Assembly (NCBI RefSeq): GCF_023702715.1 | Contig: NZ_CP098480.1 | Location: forward strand, 1,984,001 to 2,048,000 | Direction: 5' to 3' | Length of the DNA stretch: 64,000 nucleotides | DNA from: Acinetobacter sp. C32I | Lineage (GTDB): Bacteria > Pseudomonadota > Gammaproteobacteria > Pseudomonadales > Moraxellaceae | Part shown: positions 9,191-17,534 of the stretch, piece after piece | How the letters are laid out: every line of letters begins with the position of its first letter | Numbering within the stretch: position 1 is the stretch's first letter | Notes under the pieces: model-generated | Seen by the model: the letters and a program-made list of their open reading frames with translations, nothing else | What the model was told of the DNA's origin: nothing | The model's database searches: none | Translations under genes and position numbers: made by a program

Positions 9191-9586
9191 TTAAATTTTG
9201 TTGTAGGCTGTTTTCATCTCAGCACAAACAGATTTGGTTTCGAGCACAGACTTTTGAAAGCCCTTTAAAGTATCATCAAATGTTGTATATTCTTTGGCAA
9301 ACTCTTGGTCAAACTGTTTTCTATATTTTTGATTATTATTAAACATCTTAACAATTTGATTTTGATGTACACATGCCCAATGCGCATCAATGACCTCATC
9401 TTGTTGCGAATCATTTCCAGTATTTTCCGCTAGTTTTGCAATTAAAAACATAAAAGTTTCTTTAAAATCCTGATATGTTTTATGCTCAGAAATAACTGCT
9501 TTTTCAATTTCAGGTGTTGGAGTTGCCTTACTAGAAGTACATATAACAACAATTAAAACAGTCAATATGCATTTTGCGATATTCAT
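9191..9586 (-). CDS. Hypothetical secreted protein
   Basis: I do not recognise this 131-residue protein. It begins with a short signal peptide (MNIAKCILTVLIVVICTSSK, then ATPTPE), so the mature part of about 110 residues is probably periplasmic. Two cysteines remain after cleavage (one in HWACVHQ, one in KSVCAEM) and could form a disulphide. The mature part is helical and rich in lysine and glutamate. The gene lies between the HAD gene and a decayed repeat of the HAD 3' end, so it may have arrived by recombination. Confidence 0.65.
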   Translation of the reverse strand: MNIAKCILTVLIVVICTSSKATPTPEIEKAVISEHKTYQDFKETFMFLIAKLAENTGNDSQQDEVIDAHWACVHQNQIVKMFNNNQKYRKQFDQEFAKEYTTFDDTLKGFQKSVLETKSVCAEMKTAYNKI

Positions 9587-9629
9587 TTATATACCTACAT
9601 TTTAAATAACAGAGGCTAGATTGCCTTCT

Positions 9630-9701
9630 ATTCATTTATCATTGGCCGATCAAAATCTATACGATTTTAAACGTCTTATAGAAATTCTTATTTTTAAATA
9701 A
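9630..9701 (+). pseudogene. Remnant of a HAD hydrolase 3' end (duplicate of 9014-9072)
   Basis: Read rightward from 9645 the frame gives ADQNLYDFKRLIEIL and then a stop at 9699-9701. The HAD gene ends ADQNLHDFKNFIETL. The core 27 bases (9645-9671 against 9014-9040) match at about 23 positions. There is no start codon, so this is a leftover fragment. It is directly followed by a terminator that probably served the ancestral gene. Confidence 0.65.
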
Positions 9702-9702
9702 G

Positions 9703-9742
9703 AACATCCCTTCAAGCTAACCAATCTTTTAGGGATGTTTTC
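9703..9742. terminator. Terminator hairpin after the HAD remnant
   Basis: AACATCCCT (9703-9711) pairs perfectly with AGGGATGTT (9731-9739), followed by a short T run. It probably ended the original HAD transcript and may also stop the lipoprotein gene arriving from the right. Confidence 0.6.
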
Positions 9743-9747
9743 ATCCA

Positions 9748-10488
9748 TTATTCATTCTTATCAGCGGGGAAAGCCTTTGGTGGAGGAGCATACTTAGATG
9801 GCTTTTCTTCTGCAGCTGCATCAGCGGACTTCAGTGATTCAACTTGATAAATCGCTGTTCCAATAATGCCTGTATTCTGAATTGAGCCATTATCCGAATT
9901 TGCTGCATAAGCATCCTCAGGCTTACTAAAGGTAAAAGAAGCGACAGCAGAGTCACTCTTACGGAAGCCTTCTATGGTAATTTCACTGTGCGGATGCAGC
10001 ACATAACCTGCATTATTTCGTGAAGCGGCACTGCCATCTAAAACATCGATCCCATCAACACTTGCTACCACTTCATAGGTATTGTCGGTATGGTTTTCAT
10101 ATTTTAATTGGTAGCTTTGACCATCTTTTGCTGAGAGATAATAGTTTTGGCCATCACGAGATAAAGCAAAGGGTTGATCAGTATCATCAACAATAGAAAA
10201 ACTAATTTTCCCTGCTGCCAACGAAATACTGTTAACGGTCTTGCCTTGATATTGTTTGTTGGCATAACGGACTTGTGATTCAGCAATCGGTTGCTCGGTT
10301 AAACGGCTTAAATTCACCTCGGTCACATGCGAGCTAATCTCATCGCCCCATTTGGTACCCAGTTTCTCATCTACAGCCACTTGAGCATTACTATCGGCAG
10401 CCTCTGCAGCCACATCACTCTGTTTTTTACTGCACGCTGCTAAAAATAGACATAAAATAAAAGAGATTAAAAAATAGAGTTTTTTCAT
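9748..10488 (-). CDS. Hypothetical lipoprotein
   Basis: This 246-residue protein starts with a clear lipoprotein signal (MKKLYFLISFILCLFLAAC) whose lipobox LAAC puts the lipidated cysteine at residue 19. The mature region begins SKKQSDVAAEAADSNAQ. It looks beta-rich, and the C-terminus (KPSKYAPPPKAFPADKNE) is low in complexity. I recognise no named domain. It is probably anchored in the outer membrane and faces the periplasm. It seems to be transcribed alone. Confidence 0.75.
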   Translation of the reverse strand: MKKLYFLISFILCLFLAACSKKQSDVAAEAADSNAQVAVDEKLGTKWGDEISSHVTEVNLSRLTEQPIAESQVRYANKQYQGKTVNSISLAAGKISFSIVDDTDQPFALSRDGQNYYLSAKDGQSYQLKYENHTDNTYEVVASVDGIDVLDGSAASRNNAGYVLHPHSEITIEGFRKSDSAVASFTFSKPEDAYAANSDNGSIQNTGIIGTAIYQVESLKSADAAAEEKPSKYAPPPKAFPADKNE

Positions 10489-10675
10489 TTTAAACGTGAT
10501 CCTAAATTCAATTTTTATCTTTGTAAAAATAATCGTGATTCATTTATATTCAGGTTGAATATAAATGAATAAACACGTCATTCTAATTTATGCCGTTTTT
10601 TTCAGCAGTAGAGATATTTTATATAATTGTAATTTGTTCTTTATTTCTACGGCTCTTTATTCAATTCACGCTATA

Positions 10676-11362
10676 TTAATTTGAATAATCCCGTACTCCG
10701 AATAATGCAGTTCCTACCCTCACCATGGTTGAACCTGCCGCAATTGCAGCGTCCAGATCAGCAGACATGCCCATACTTAAGGTATCCCAGTCTTGCGGTT
10801 GTGCATGTTGCGCTTTCACTTGCTCGAATAGCACTTTAGCATCAGCAAATGCAGCATGATTTTCGGGTGCAGGAATCACCATCAAACCACGTAAACGGAT
10901 ATTGGGGAGCTGGCTGATTTGCTGAACCAGTTCAGCGACCTCCGCAGGTTGGCAACCATCTTTAGAATCTTGCCCATCAATATTCACCTGCAAACAAATA
11001 TTCAAGGGTTGTAGAGTATCTAAACGCTGACTGGATAAACGCTCAGCGATGATCAAACGATCAACCCCATGTACCCAATCAAATTTCTCAGCCAGATGCC
11101 TGGTTTTATTACGCTGCACATGTCCAATAAAATGCCATTCGATTTCTAGTTCTTTTAATTCCTCAATTTTTTCTAACGCTTCCTGTAAATAGTTTTCACC
11201 AAAACAACGCTGCCCGACTGCATACATTTCGCGAAGGCTGGCACCAGGATGTGTCTTGGAAACCGCCAACAATTGCACTGTTGCAGGATCACGTTGAACA
11301 CGCTGACAGGCTTGTTCTATTTGATTTAAAACAGATTGGCGGGATTGTTGCGATTGATTCAT
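10676..11362 (-). CDS. YggS family pyridoxal-phosphate homeostasis protein
   Basis: YggS/PROSC proteins bind pyridoxal phosphate on a TIM barrel and buffer the vitamin B6 and amino-acid pools without known catalysis. The cofactor lysine lies in LLAVSKTHP. The family segments CFGENYLQEAL, WHFIGHVQRNK and LSMGMSADLDAAIAAGSTMVRVG (given here in part) are all present. An in-frame ATG at 11377 would add five residues. I chose 11362 because MNQSQQ aligns with the E. coli start, but neither has a strong ribosome-binding site. It diverges from pilT, the common order in gammaproteobacteria. Confidence 0.93.
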   Translation of the reverse strand: MNQSQQSRQSVLNQIEQACQRVQRDPATVQLLAVSKTHPGASLREMYAVGQRCFGENYLQEALEKIEELKELEIEWHFIGHVQRNKTRHLAEKFDWVHGVDRLIIAERLSSQRLDTLQPLNICLQVNIDGQDSKDGCQPAEVAELVQQISQLPNIRLRGLMVIPAPENHAAFADAKVLFEQVKAQHAQPQDWDTLSMGMSADLDAAIAAGSTMVRVGTALFGVRDYSN

Positions 11363-11487
11363 TGACACAGTTCTCATTTACGAAATCTTTTTTTGCTTTC
11401 CATTCTTTAAGGTGTTGGTAAGCCCGAATGAAAGCCTTATATTATTCTACAAAATAATGAGACATTTTAGTTTGTTTCGGGGAAATT

Positions 11488-12525
11488 ATGGATATTACAG
11501 AACTACTCGCCTTTTCAGTTAAAAACGGTGCTTCCGATTTACACCTTTCAGCGGGTATGCCTCCTATGATTCGTGTGGATGGTGAAGTTCGTCGTATTAA
11601 CTTACCAGCACTTGAACATAAAGATGTACATCGCTTGGTGTACGACATTATGAATGATAAACAACGTCGTGACTTTGAAGAAGATTTAGAAACTGACTTT
11701 TCATTTGAAGTACCGAATATTGCCCGTTTCCGTGTCAACGCATTTAACCAGAACCGCGGTGCAGGTGCGGTGTTCCGTACCATTCCATCTAAAGTTTTAA
11801 CGATGGAAGATTTGGGCTTAGGTTCAATTTTCAAAGAAATCTGTGATTATCCACGTGGAATTGTACTCGTCACAGGCCCAACGGGTTCGGGTAAATCCAC
11901 CACACTTGCAGCGATGATCGACTATATTAACGAAAACCGTTATGACCATATTTTAACGGTTGAAGATCCAATTGAATTTGTACACCAATCGAAAAAATGT
12001 TTGATTAACCAACGTGAAGTGCATCGTGATACCCACGGCTTTAATGCAGCACTTCGTTCAGCATTGCGTGAAGACCCTGACATTATTCTGGTCGGTGAGA
12101 TGCGTGACTTAGAAACCATCCGCTTGGCACTGACCGCTGCAGAAACAGGCCACTTGGTGTTTGGTACCCTACATACCACCTCTGCGGCGAAAACTATTGA
12201 CCGTGTCATCGACGTATTCCCTGCAGAAGAAAAAGACATGGTGCGTGCCATGCTGTCTGAATCTCTACAAGCCGTGATTTCACAAACGCTATTAAAGAAA
12301 AATGGCGGTGGTCGTGTGGCTGCACATGAAATCATGATCGGTATTCCTGCGATTCGTAACCTTGTACGAGAAAACAAAGTCGCACAAATGTATTCTGCGA
12401 TCCAAACAGGTGCCAACTACGGTATGACCACTTTGGATCAAAGTCTGAAAACACTGGTGTCTAAAGGCTTAATTAGCCCACAAACTGCTCGTACTGTTGC
12501 AAAACAACCCGAATCATTCCTATAA
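11488..12525 (+). CDS. pilT: Type IV pilus retraction ATPase PilT
   Basis: PilT is the hexameric motor that pulls type IV pili back and so drives twitching motility and DNA uptake. The 345-residue protein has an N-terminal PAS-like region, the Walker A motif GPTGSGKST at residues 130-138, an Asp box (VEDPIEFVHQ), a Walker B region (DPDIILVGEMRD), and the His box around TGHLVFGTLHTT. The AIRNLVRE motif needed for retraction is also present. A GGGGAAAT site precedes the ATG. pilU follows after 24 bases, so they form an operon. Confidence 0.97.
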   Translation: MDITELLAFSVKNGASDLHLSAGMPPMIRVDGEVRRINLPALEHKDVHRLVYDIMNDKQRRDFEEDLETDFSFEVPNIARFRVNAFNQNRGAGAVFRTIPSKVLTMEDLGLGSIFKEICDYPRGIVLVTGPTGSGKSTTLAAMIDYINENRYDHILTVEDPIEFVHQSKKCLINQREVHRDTHGFNAALRSALREDPDIILVGEMRDLETIRLALTAAETGHLVFGTLHTTSAAKTIDRVIDVFPAEEKDMVRAMLSESLQAVISQTLLKKNGGGRVAAHEIMIGIPAIRNLVRENKVAQMYSAIQTGANYGMTTLDQSLKTLVSKGLISPQTARTVAKQPESFL

Positions 12526-12549
12526 AAATAAATGGATTAGAGAAATATC

Positions 12550-13668
12550 ATGGACTTTAATGATTTACTCAATTTGATGATTCAACAAAATGCATCGGAC
12601 TTATTTGTCACTGCGGATGTTGAACCTTCAATGAAAATTAACGGGCAGATCGTGCCTGTTTCCAAATCGAAACTTTCAGGGGAAATTGTAGGTCAACTGG
12701 TGCAATCCATTATGACCGACAAGCAGCGTAAAGAATTTGCAGACACACGTGAATGTAACTTCGCGATCATGAACCGTGAAAAGACGGCGCGTTTCCGTGT
12801 CAGTGCTTTTCAGCAACGTGATATGCCAGGCATGGTACTGCGTAAGATTGAAACGCATATTCCAAGTATGGACGACTTGAAGTTACCTGAAGTACTGAAA
12901 GAATTGGCGATGACCAAACGTGGCATCATCATCTTTGTTGGTGCAACAGGGACGGGTAAATCGACGTCTCTTGCGTCAATGATTGGTTTCCGTAATCAAA
13001 ATTCCAAAGGTCATATCATCACCATTGAAGACCCGATTGAATTTGTGCATCAACATGCAGGCTGTATCGTGACACAGCGTGAGGTCGGGATTGATACCGA
13101 TTCATTTGAGATTGCGCTGAAGAATACACTACGTCAGGCGCCTGACGTAATCTTGATTGGTGAGATTCGTTCACGTGAAACCATGGACTATGCCATCGCT
13201 TTCGCCGAAACAGGTCACTTGGTGCTTGCCACCCTGCACGCTAACAACGCTAACCAAGCACTGGATCGTATTATTCACTTCTTTGAAGCAGACCGTCATA
13301 GTCAATTGTATATGGATTTGTCGCTGAATTTAAAAGCACTCGTCGCACAGCAGTTGATTCCAACACCGGATGGTAATTCACGTCGTGCTGCGATTGAGAT
13401 TTTGATCAATACACCACTTTTGGCGGATTATATCCGTAAAGGTGAAATTCATGAGATTAAAGATCTGATGAAACGTTCACGCGAATTGGGTATGCAAACC
13501 TTTGACCAAGCCCTATTCGACCTTTATAAAGCAGGTCAGATTACTTATAAAGATGCCTTGAAACACGCAGACTCGCCAAATGACCTACGCCTCACCATTA
13601 AACTGTCAGAAGAAGGCGCAGACCAGTTATTAAGTGCCAGCCGCAATATCACCTTCGATGGCCAATAA
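12550..13668 (+). CDS. pilU: Type IV pilus PilT-dependent ATPase PilU
   Basis: PilU is the accessory retraction ATPase that works together with PilT. The 372-residue protein carries the variant Walker A GATGTGKST, the Asp box IEDPIEFVHQ, a Walker B region PDVILIGEIRS and the His box TGHLVLATLHANN. The C-terminal extension beyond the PilT length is typical. A ribosome-binding site (AGAGAAAT) lies before the ATG. The operon ends at a strong terminator. Confidence 0.96.
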   Translation: MDFNDLLNLMIQQNASDLFVTADVEPSMKINGQIVPVSKSKLSGEIVGQLVQSIMTDKQRKEFADTRECNFAIMNREKTARFRVSAFQQRDMPGMVLRKIETHIPSMDDLKLPEVLKELAMTKRGIIIFVGATGTGKSTSLASMIGFRNQNSKGHIITIEDPIEFVHQHAGCIVTQREVGIDTDSFEIALKNTLRQAPDVILIGEIRSRETMDYAIAFAETGHLVLATLHANNANQALDRIIHFFEADRHSQLYMDLSLNLKALVAQQLIPTPDGNSRRAAIEILINTPLLADYIRKGEIHEIKDLMKRSRELGMQTFDQALFDLYKAGQITYKDALKHADSPNDLRLTIKLSEEGADQLLSASRNITFDGQ

Positions 13669-13683
13669 TTCAAATTAAGCCAT

Positions 13684-13718
13684 TAAAAAAGGGAAGGTTT
13701 TTGTAACCTTCCCTTTTT
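13684..13718. terminator. Bidirectional terminator between pilU and fur
   Basis: GGGAAGGTT (13691-13699) pairs with AACCTTCCC (13705-13713). An A run precedes the hairpin and a T run follows it, so it serves pilU from the left and fur from the right. Confidence 0.9.
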
Positions 13719-13764
13719 ATTTGTTCAGTTTTCGTGAACACTTGGATTTTTTACTCAATACAAC

Positions 13765-14202
13765 TTATTTTTTACGATAAGCCTCTTGGCATTCTGCATC
13801 ACTACAGTAGCCATATAGATTTAAAGAGTGTCCAGTTAAGGCAAAACCATGTTGGTCTGCAACTGAATGCTGCTCTTTCTCGATAATATCATTTGTAAAT
13901 TCAATAACTTTATTACAGTTTAAGCAAACAAGGTGATCGTGGTGATCTTCCTGCATGATTTCGAAAACAGAGTGATTGTTTTCAAAATGATGACGCTGAA
14001 TAATACCCGCAGCTTCGAATTGTGTTAACACACGGTAAACTGTCGCTAAGCCAACATCTTCACCTTGTTCAAGCAAGGTTTTATAAATATCTTCAGCACT
14101 TAAATGATGTTGTTTTGAATTTTCTAATAATTCCAAAATCTTAATACGAGGAAGGGTAACTTTAAGTCCAGCTTTGCGTAAGTCTTGATTGGAAATCGGC
14201 AT
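13765..14202 (-). CDS. fur: Ferric uptake regulator Fur
   Basis: Fur represses iron-acquisition genes when loaded with Fe(II). The 145-residue protein has the N-terminal winged helix (LKVTLPRIKILELLE through LATVYRVLTQFEAAGI) and the C-terminal dimer and metal domain. The metal-binding DHHDHLVCLNCNKVIEF holds the HHDH cluster and a CxxC pair, and CSDAEC near the C-terminus is the second zinc pair. It diverges from bamE, an arrangement widely kept in Pseudomonas and relatives. I saw no clear Fur box in the 111-base intergenic region. Confidence 0.97.
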   Translation of the reverse strand: MPISNQDLRKAGLKVTLPRIKILELLENSKQHHLSAEDIYKTLLEQGEDVGLATVYRVLTQFEAAGIIQRHHFENNHSVFEIMQEDHHDHLVCLNCNKVIEFTNDIIEKEQHSVADQHGFALTGHSLNLYGYCSDAECQEAYRKK

Positions 14203-14313
14203 AAAAAAAGGTCTCTCAACAAATCTTAAGTTGGAATAGGCAATAGAGTTTAGATGCAGTATGATCTATCCTTGAACCAAATGCATCATCATTTATCAGG
14301 ATAGTGTAGCAAA

Positions 14314-14712
14314 ATGCAAAAAATCATGCTGGCGTTGTTCGTCACTTCAGTACTTAGCGGTTGTTCAGTCTTTGGTGTTTATAAAGTTGATATTCCACAG
14401 GGAACACCATTAACCAAAGCACAAGCTTCTCAAGTACAAGTGGGCATGAGCTTTCAGCAAGTCCGTTTCTTGCTTGGTAGTCCAACAGTGACAGATCCAC
14501 TGAATCCACAACGTTGGGACTACATCTACAACTATATCCCAGGTACTTATGCGAAAAAAGCAAAAATACCCGCGGCTCACGGTCAACATTTAAAAGTTTA
14601 TTTTGATGCGAATGGTAATGTCGAACGTCTGGAAGGCTTAGATACGATTCCAGAATCACAACCTGGTTTACCGGCATCAAAAGAAGCGATTTTGACTGCG
14701 CCACCACTATAA
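14314..14712 (+). CDS. bamE: Outer membrane assembly lipoprotein BamE (SmpA/OmlA)
   Basis: BamE is a small lipoprotein of the BAM complex that inserts beta-barrel proteins into the outer membrane. The signal ends with lipobox LSGC, giving a lipidated cysteine at residue 17. The core VGMSFQQVRFLLGSPTV and the following DYIYNYIPG region match the SmpA/OmlA domain. At 132 residues it is about the usual length. It faces fur and shares a terminator with rnfH. The bamD gene lies elsewhere in this window at 60626. Confidence 0.95.
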   Translation: MQKIMLALFVTSVLSGCSVFGVYKVDIPQGTPLTKAQASQVQVGMSFQQVRFLLGSPTVTDPLNPQRWDYIYNYIPGTYAKKAKIPAAHGQHLKVYFDANGNVERLEGLDTIPESQPGLPASKEAILTAPPL

Positions 14713-14730
14713 CGGCTTTCCCGTAAAAAG

Positions 14731-14764
14731 AAACCCCTCATCGAGTCAATCGTGAGGGGTTTTC
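14731..14764. terminator. Bidirectional terminator between bamE and rnfH
   Basis: AAACCCCTCA (14731-14740) pairs with TGAGGGGTTT (14753-14762). An A-rich flank on the left and a T run on the right suit convergent bamE and rnfH. Confidence 0.88.
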
Positions 14765-14765
14765 T

Positions 14766-15089
14766 TTATGAGCTTGATGGTCTAAAGCGATTGCCTTTAA
14801 TAAATCGCCCGACAGGGTTGTTTGCCGCCCGCTTACGCCGAATATCTTTTGGATTAATTGTAAGCGCACGATAGATCTCAACACGATCACCCGCATGCAA
14901 CACGGTATCTGCTTCAATCTTGCTGCCAAAGATCCCCAAATGTAAAAGCTCTGGCAAACTCACCTGCTCAGCTAAACCACTAGCATCTATAGCCTGTTGC
15001 GCCGTCATACCTTCGTTAAAGCGAACAGCGATATGAAATTGCTGCTCAAGTGATGCATAGGCCACCCAAACCTGTTGAGCCTGCTCCAT
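14766..15089 (-). CDS. rnfH: RnfH family protein (ubiquitin-like fold)
   Basis: The 107-residue product starting MEQAQQVWVAYAS carries the RnfH signature near its end (GDRVEIYRALTINPKDIRRK). RnfH proteins have a beta-grasp fold. They are named after the rnf electron-transport genes but often sit far from them, as here beside bamE. The cellular role is unsettled. The start shares one base with the stop of the upstream gene (TAATG at 15088-15092 on the minus strand), so translation is coupled. A longer reading from 15167 overlaps the neighbour and is rejected. Confidence 0.88.
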   Translation of the reverse strand: MEQAQQVWVAYASLEQQFHIAVRFNEGMTAQQAIDASGLAEQVSLPELLHLGIFGSKIEADTVLHAGDRVEIYRALTINPKDIRRKRAANNPVGRFIKGNRFRPSSS

Positions 15090-16171
15090 TACAGCACTTG
15101 CCCAATCACGGCGATCATTGCCACCACAATTGAAAGCGGTAACACGATACGGATCGCAATCCGCCAAAGGTTATAAAACAGCTCATTACTAAAGCCCATG
15201 GCTTTACGCAGATGACTAATCTTCATGATCCAGCCAGCAAACAATGCATAAATCAAACAAATCGTCAATCCCCATAACATGAATAGGGTATTAAAAATTT
15301 GCTCGACCTGTGGCACAGCCCAAACAGCAATTGCCGCCAGTAAAATCAGCCATTGAATCACGATCGCAAGCTGACGCTGTGCCAGTTGCTCTTTGGCAAA
15401 TTGAATTAACAATGCAGCAGACAGTGTTGCAGCGAACACCCATGCCAAGGCAGGAAGCTGTGTTTGCACTGAGAAGAAACCAAAGGCGATCACCGCAAGC
15501 AGTTGTGCCACCCAAATTGGTAATACCGCAGTTGTCGCAGCATCTTGTTGCTTCACTGCTGCTAAACTACTCTGCCAGTATAAGCCCAGACCTAAACCGC
15601 TTGCGACTAATGCAAGTACTGTCGCATTGCCCCACTCTTTAAACTCGATACCCGTCCAATGCCATGCTTGTAAATGGGTTCCCATCACATTGGCAAGTAC
15701 AAATGCAGCGAGTACGCCAAGCATGGCTAAAATGATCAAAAACTGACGAGGAATAAAAGACAGTGCCAATGCCACAACTGCAAAAATTGCGAAAACGATT
15801 TGGCTAGAAAGATCCAATCCAAGTTGTTGACTCGTCACCTGTGTTGCCGTCATCAACATGCTGCCAGCAAAGAATGGAACAAAAACAACGGCCAACCATC
15901 CCACGATACGCCATCTTGGTGACGCATCTGCATCACGGGTTAAACTGGAAAGCGCTTGTAATGCTGTCGTTTGTGAACGTTTAGCTAAAGCAATTTCAAG
16001 ATAACCGATAGGTAATGCCAATACGATCATGGTGCCTAGCCACAGCAGCCAGAAATCGAATTGACGGTCAATCTGGATGCCAACAGCGGGTGCCAATGTG
16101 CTAATCATGACAAAAGATAGGCAAAACGCCATCACTGGTGCAAGCCAGCGTGACAGAGTTGTGTCCTGCAT
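15089..16171 (-). CDS. Polytopic membrane protein resembling sodium:neurotransmitter symporters
   Basis: This 360-residue protein has about ten hydrophobic helices. Two stretches recall the NSS (SNF) family: LALPIGYLEIALAKRS near residues 52-67, like the second helix region, and NLWRIAIRIVLPLSI near 335-350, like the last helices. It is shorter than the usual 440-500 residues and I do not see a complete sodium site, so it may be a reduced relative. It is translationally coupled to rnfH. Transport of a small solute is an inference from fold resemblance only. Confidence 0.6.
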   Translation of the reverse strand: MQDTTLSRWLAPVMAFCLSFVMISTLAPAVGIQIDRQFDFWLLWLGTMIVLALPIGYLEIALAKRSQTTALQALSSLTRDADASPRWRIVGWLAVVFVPFFAGSMLMTATQVTSQQLGLDLSSQIVFAIFAVVALALSFIPRQFLIILAMLGVLAAFVLANVMGTHLQAWHWTGIEFKEWGNATVLALVASGLGLGLYWQSSLAAVKQQDAATTAVLPIWVAQLLAVIAFGFFSVQTQLPALAWVFAATLSAALLIQFAKEQLAQRQLAIVIQWLILLAAIAVWAVPQVEQIFNTLFMLWGLTICLIYALFAGWIMKISHLRKAMGFSNELFYNLWRIAIRIVLPLSIVVAMIAVIGQVL

Positions 16172-16415
16172 AATGCATTCCTTGAAAAATCTTTGAACTC
16201 ATTGCGCTTTATGGAGTTTGCAATGAAATATTCAATCTATTTTGCCTTTCTCACGCCTGAAAATCAAAACAAAAGATATCGAAAGAAAGAAGCAAATCAC
16301 CTTACGATGATTTGCTGCGCACGAATTATTATATTATTAAGTAGACCCCTTATGTTCACTCATACCACACCTTATTATTTTTTATCATAAGGAGTCTTTT
16401 ATTATTGTCTTATTA

Positions 16416-16871
16416 TTATGAGAAGAATCGAGAAAACCAGTTTTTCCCTTTTTTCTTTTCATTTTCTTTAATGATTCCAATCATATTTTCTTTTACTGCA
16501 CCGACATAATCCGCATCATCATGACGGATATGGTTGATCAACCATTTTGAGAGTGCTTCATGCAGCTCACTATCAATTTCTTGCCCCAACTCAAAACGTT
16601 GACGATAAGTCTCTATCTTTTTGATAAATAAGTCATGTACACGCTTATGCGGTACACGATATTTATAGTTTGCTTCTTCTTGTAAGCTTTCTTCAAAGGT
16701 AAAATGAGACTGAGTATAATCAATGATATTATCCAAAATACCTTTTAATTTTGCCCGATCATCACCCTCATTTAATTCATCAATTTCATTAATATAATCT
16801 AGAATACGACGATGCTGATCATCGATCACCTCGATTCCTGTATTATATTCGACAGACCATTTCATACCCAT
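16416..16871 (-). CDS. Bacteriohemerythrin
   Basis: This 151-residue protein is a single hemerythrin domain that binds O2 at a di-iron centre. The ligand set is complete: H20 (IDDQH), H56 and E60 (SHFTFEE), H75 and H79 (PHKRVH), and H114 with D119 (NHIRHDD). The N-terminus MKWSVEYNTGIEVIDDQH is typical. Roles in oxygen storage or sensing are reported for the family; here the gene stands alone. I start at the ATG at 16871, since the longer reading begins with TTG. A GGGG run lies upstream. Confidence 0.9.
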   Translation of the reverse strand: MGMKWSVEYNTGIEVIDDQHRRILDYINEIDELNEGDDRAKLKGILDNIIDYTQSHFTFEESLQEEANYKYRVPHKRVHDLFIKKIETYRQRFELGQEIDSELHEALSKWLINHIRHDDADYVGAVKENMIGIIKENEKKKGKNWFSRFFS

Positions 16872-17121
16872 ATCGAACCCCAAACCATATTTGATTTATT
16901 GAATAAGGATATAATATCGACAAAGCAATTAAATAAAAACACAGCATTTTTGTCAGATTTTAACTATTGATAAAGAAAACAAATTAAACCCTTGTTTTAT
17001 ATTTATTTAAATATTTTAACCGATCAAAACACTCAAGTATTTTTTAACCAACAAGAAAAAATATCTATCTAATTTTTATAAAAAATAATTTTAAAATTAA
17101 AAAAATCCAAGCAAAACAGTC

Positions 17122-17525
17122 TTATTTATTGTTTTGAAATGCTGCTATTAAATTTAAATCGGCTAAATCCTTTTTCCGCCCATAATTTCGTTTAAATTCA
17201 GCGAGTGTCGATAAATGCATAAAATGTATTCCAGCAATCAGCTCAGAACTTGCCAATAGGGTTTGAAAACTTTCCTGACTGTCGCCACAGTTCACATCTA
17301 AATAAGCTTCTAAACAGCCCTGATAAAGTCCTATTTTCCCATTTGGACGAATTTTCTGATTCCAAGTCGTCTGTAAATGACCAAACAAATCTGCGCTTAC
17401 CACAAGATCAATATCGGCTGTATCACGGATACAATGTGCGGTTAATACGCCACCACCAACAACCACATACTCATCTTTGGGTAAATCTAAAGAATGAGCT
17501 GAGCGATGAGTTCATTTCTATCCAT
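17122..17525 (-). pseudogene. Frameshifted nucleotidyltransferase-like gene
   Basis: The ATG at 17525 reads MDRNELIAQLIL and hits a stop at 17487-17489. Immediately after, in another frame, the sequence continues LDLPKDEYVVVGGGVLTAHC without any ATG of its own. Joined, they make a sensible protein of about 133 residues containing GGG, then RDTADIDLVVS, which resembles the GG...DxD core of nucleotidyltransferase-fold proteins. A one-base indel near 17489-17495 therefore breaks the gene, unless it is a sequencing error. A GTG at 17466 could start a shorter product. It follows the amidotransferase gene by 9 bases. Confidence 0.6.
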
Positions 17526-17534
17526 TGAACCACT

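Noticed and set aside
14203..14313. Fur box in the fur-bamE intergenic region
   Set aside because: A CATCATCATTTATC stretch near 14287 only loosely resembles the consensus and lacks symmetry.
15090..15167. Longer RnfH start
   Set aside because: It would extend into the upstream membrane-protein gene, and the TAATG junction marks the real start.
16193..16390. 65-codon plus-strand ORF after the NSS-like gene start
   Set aside because: It has no good ribosome-binding site and no recognisable features, and it fills a divergent promoter gap.
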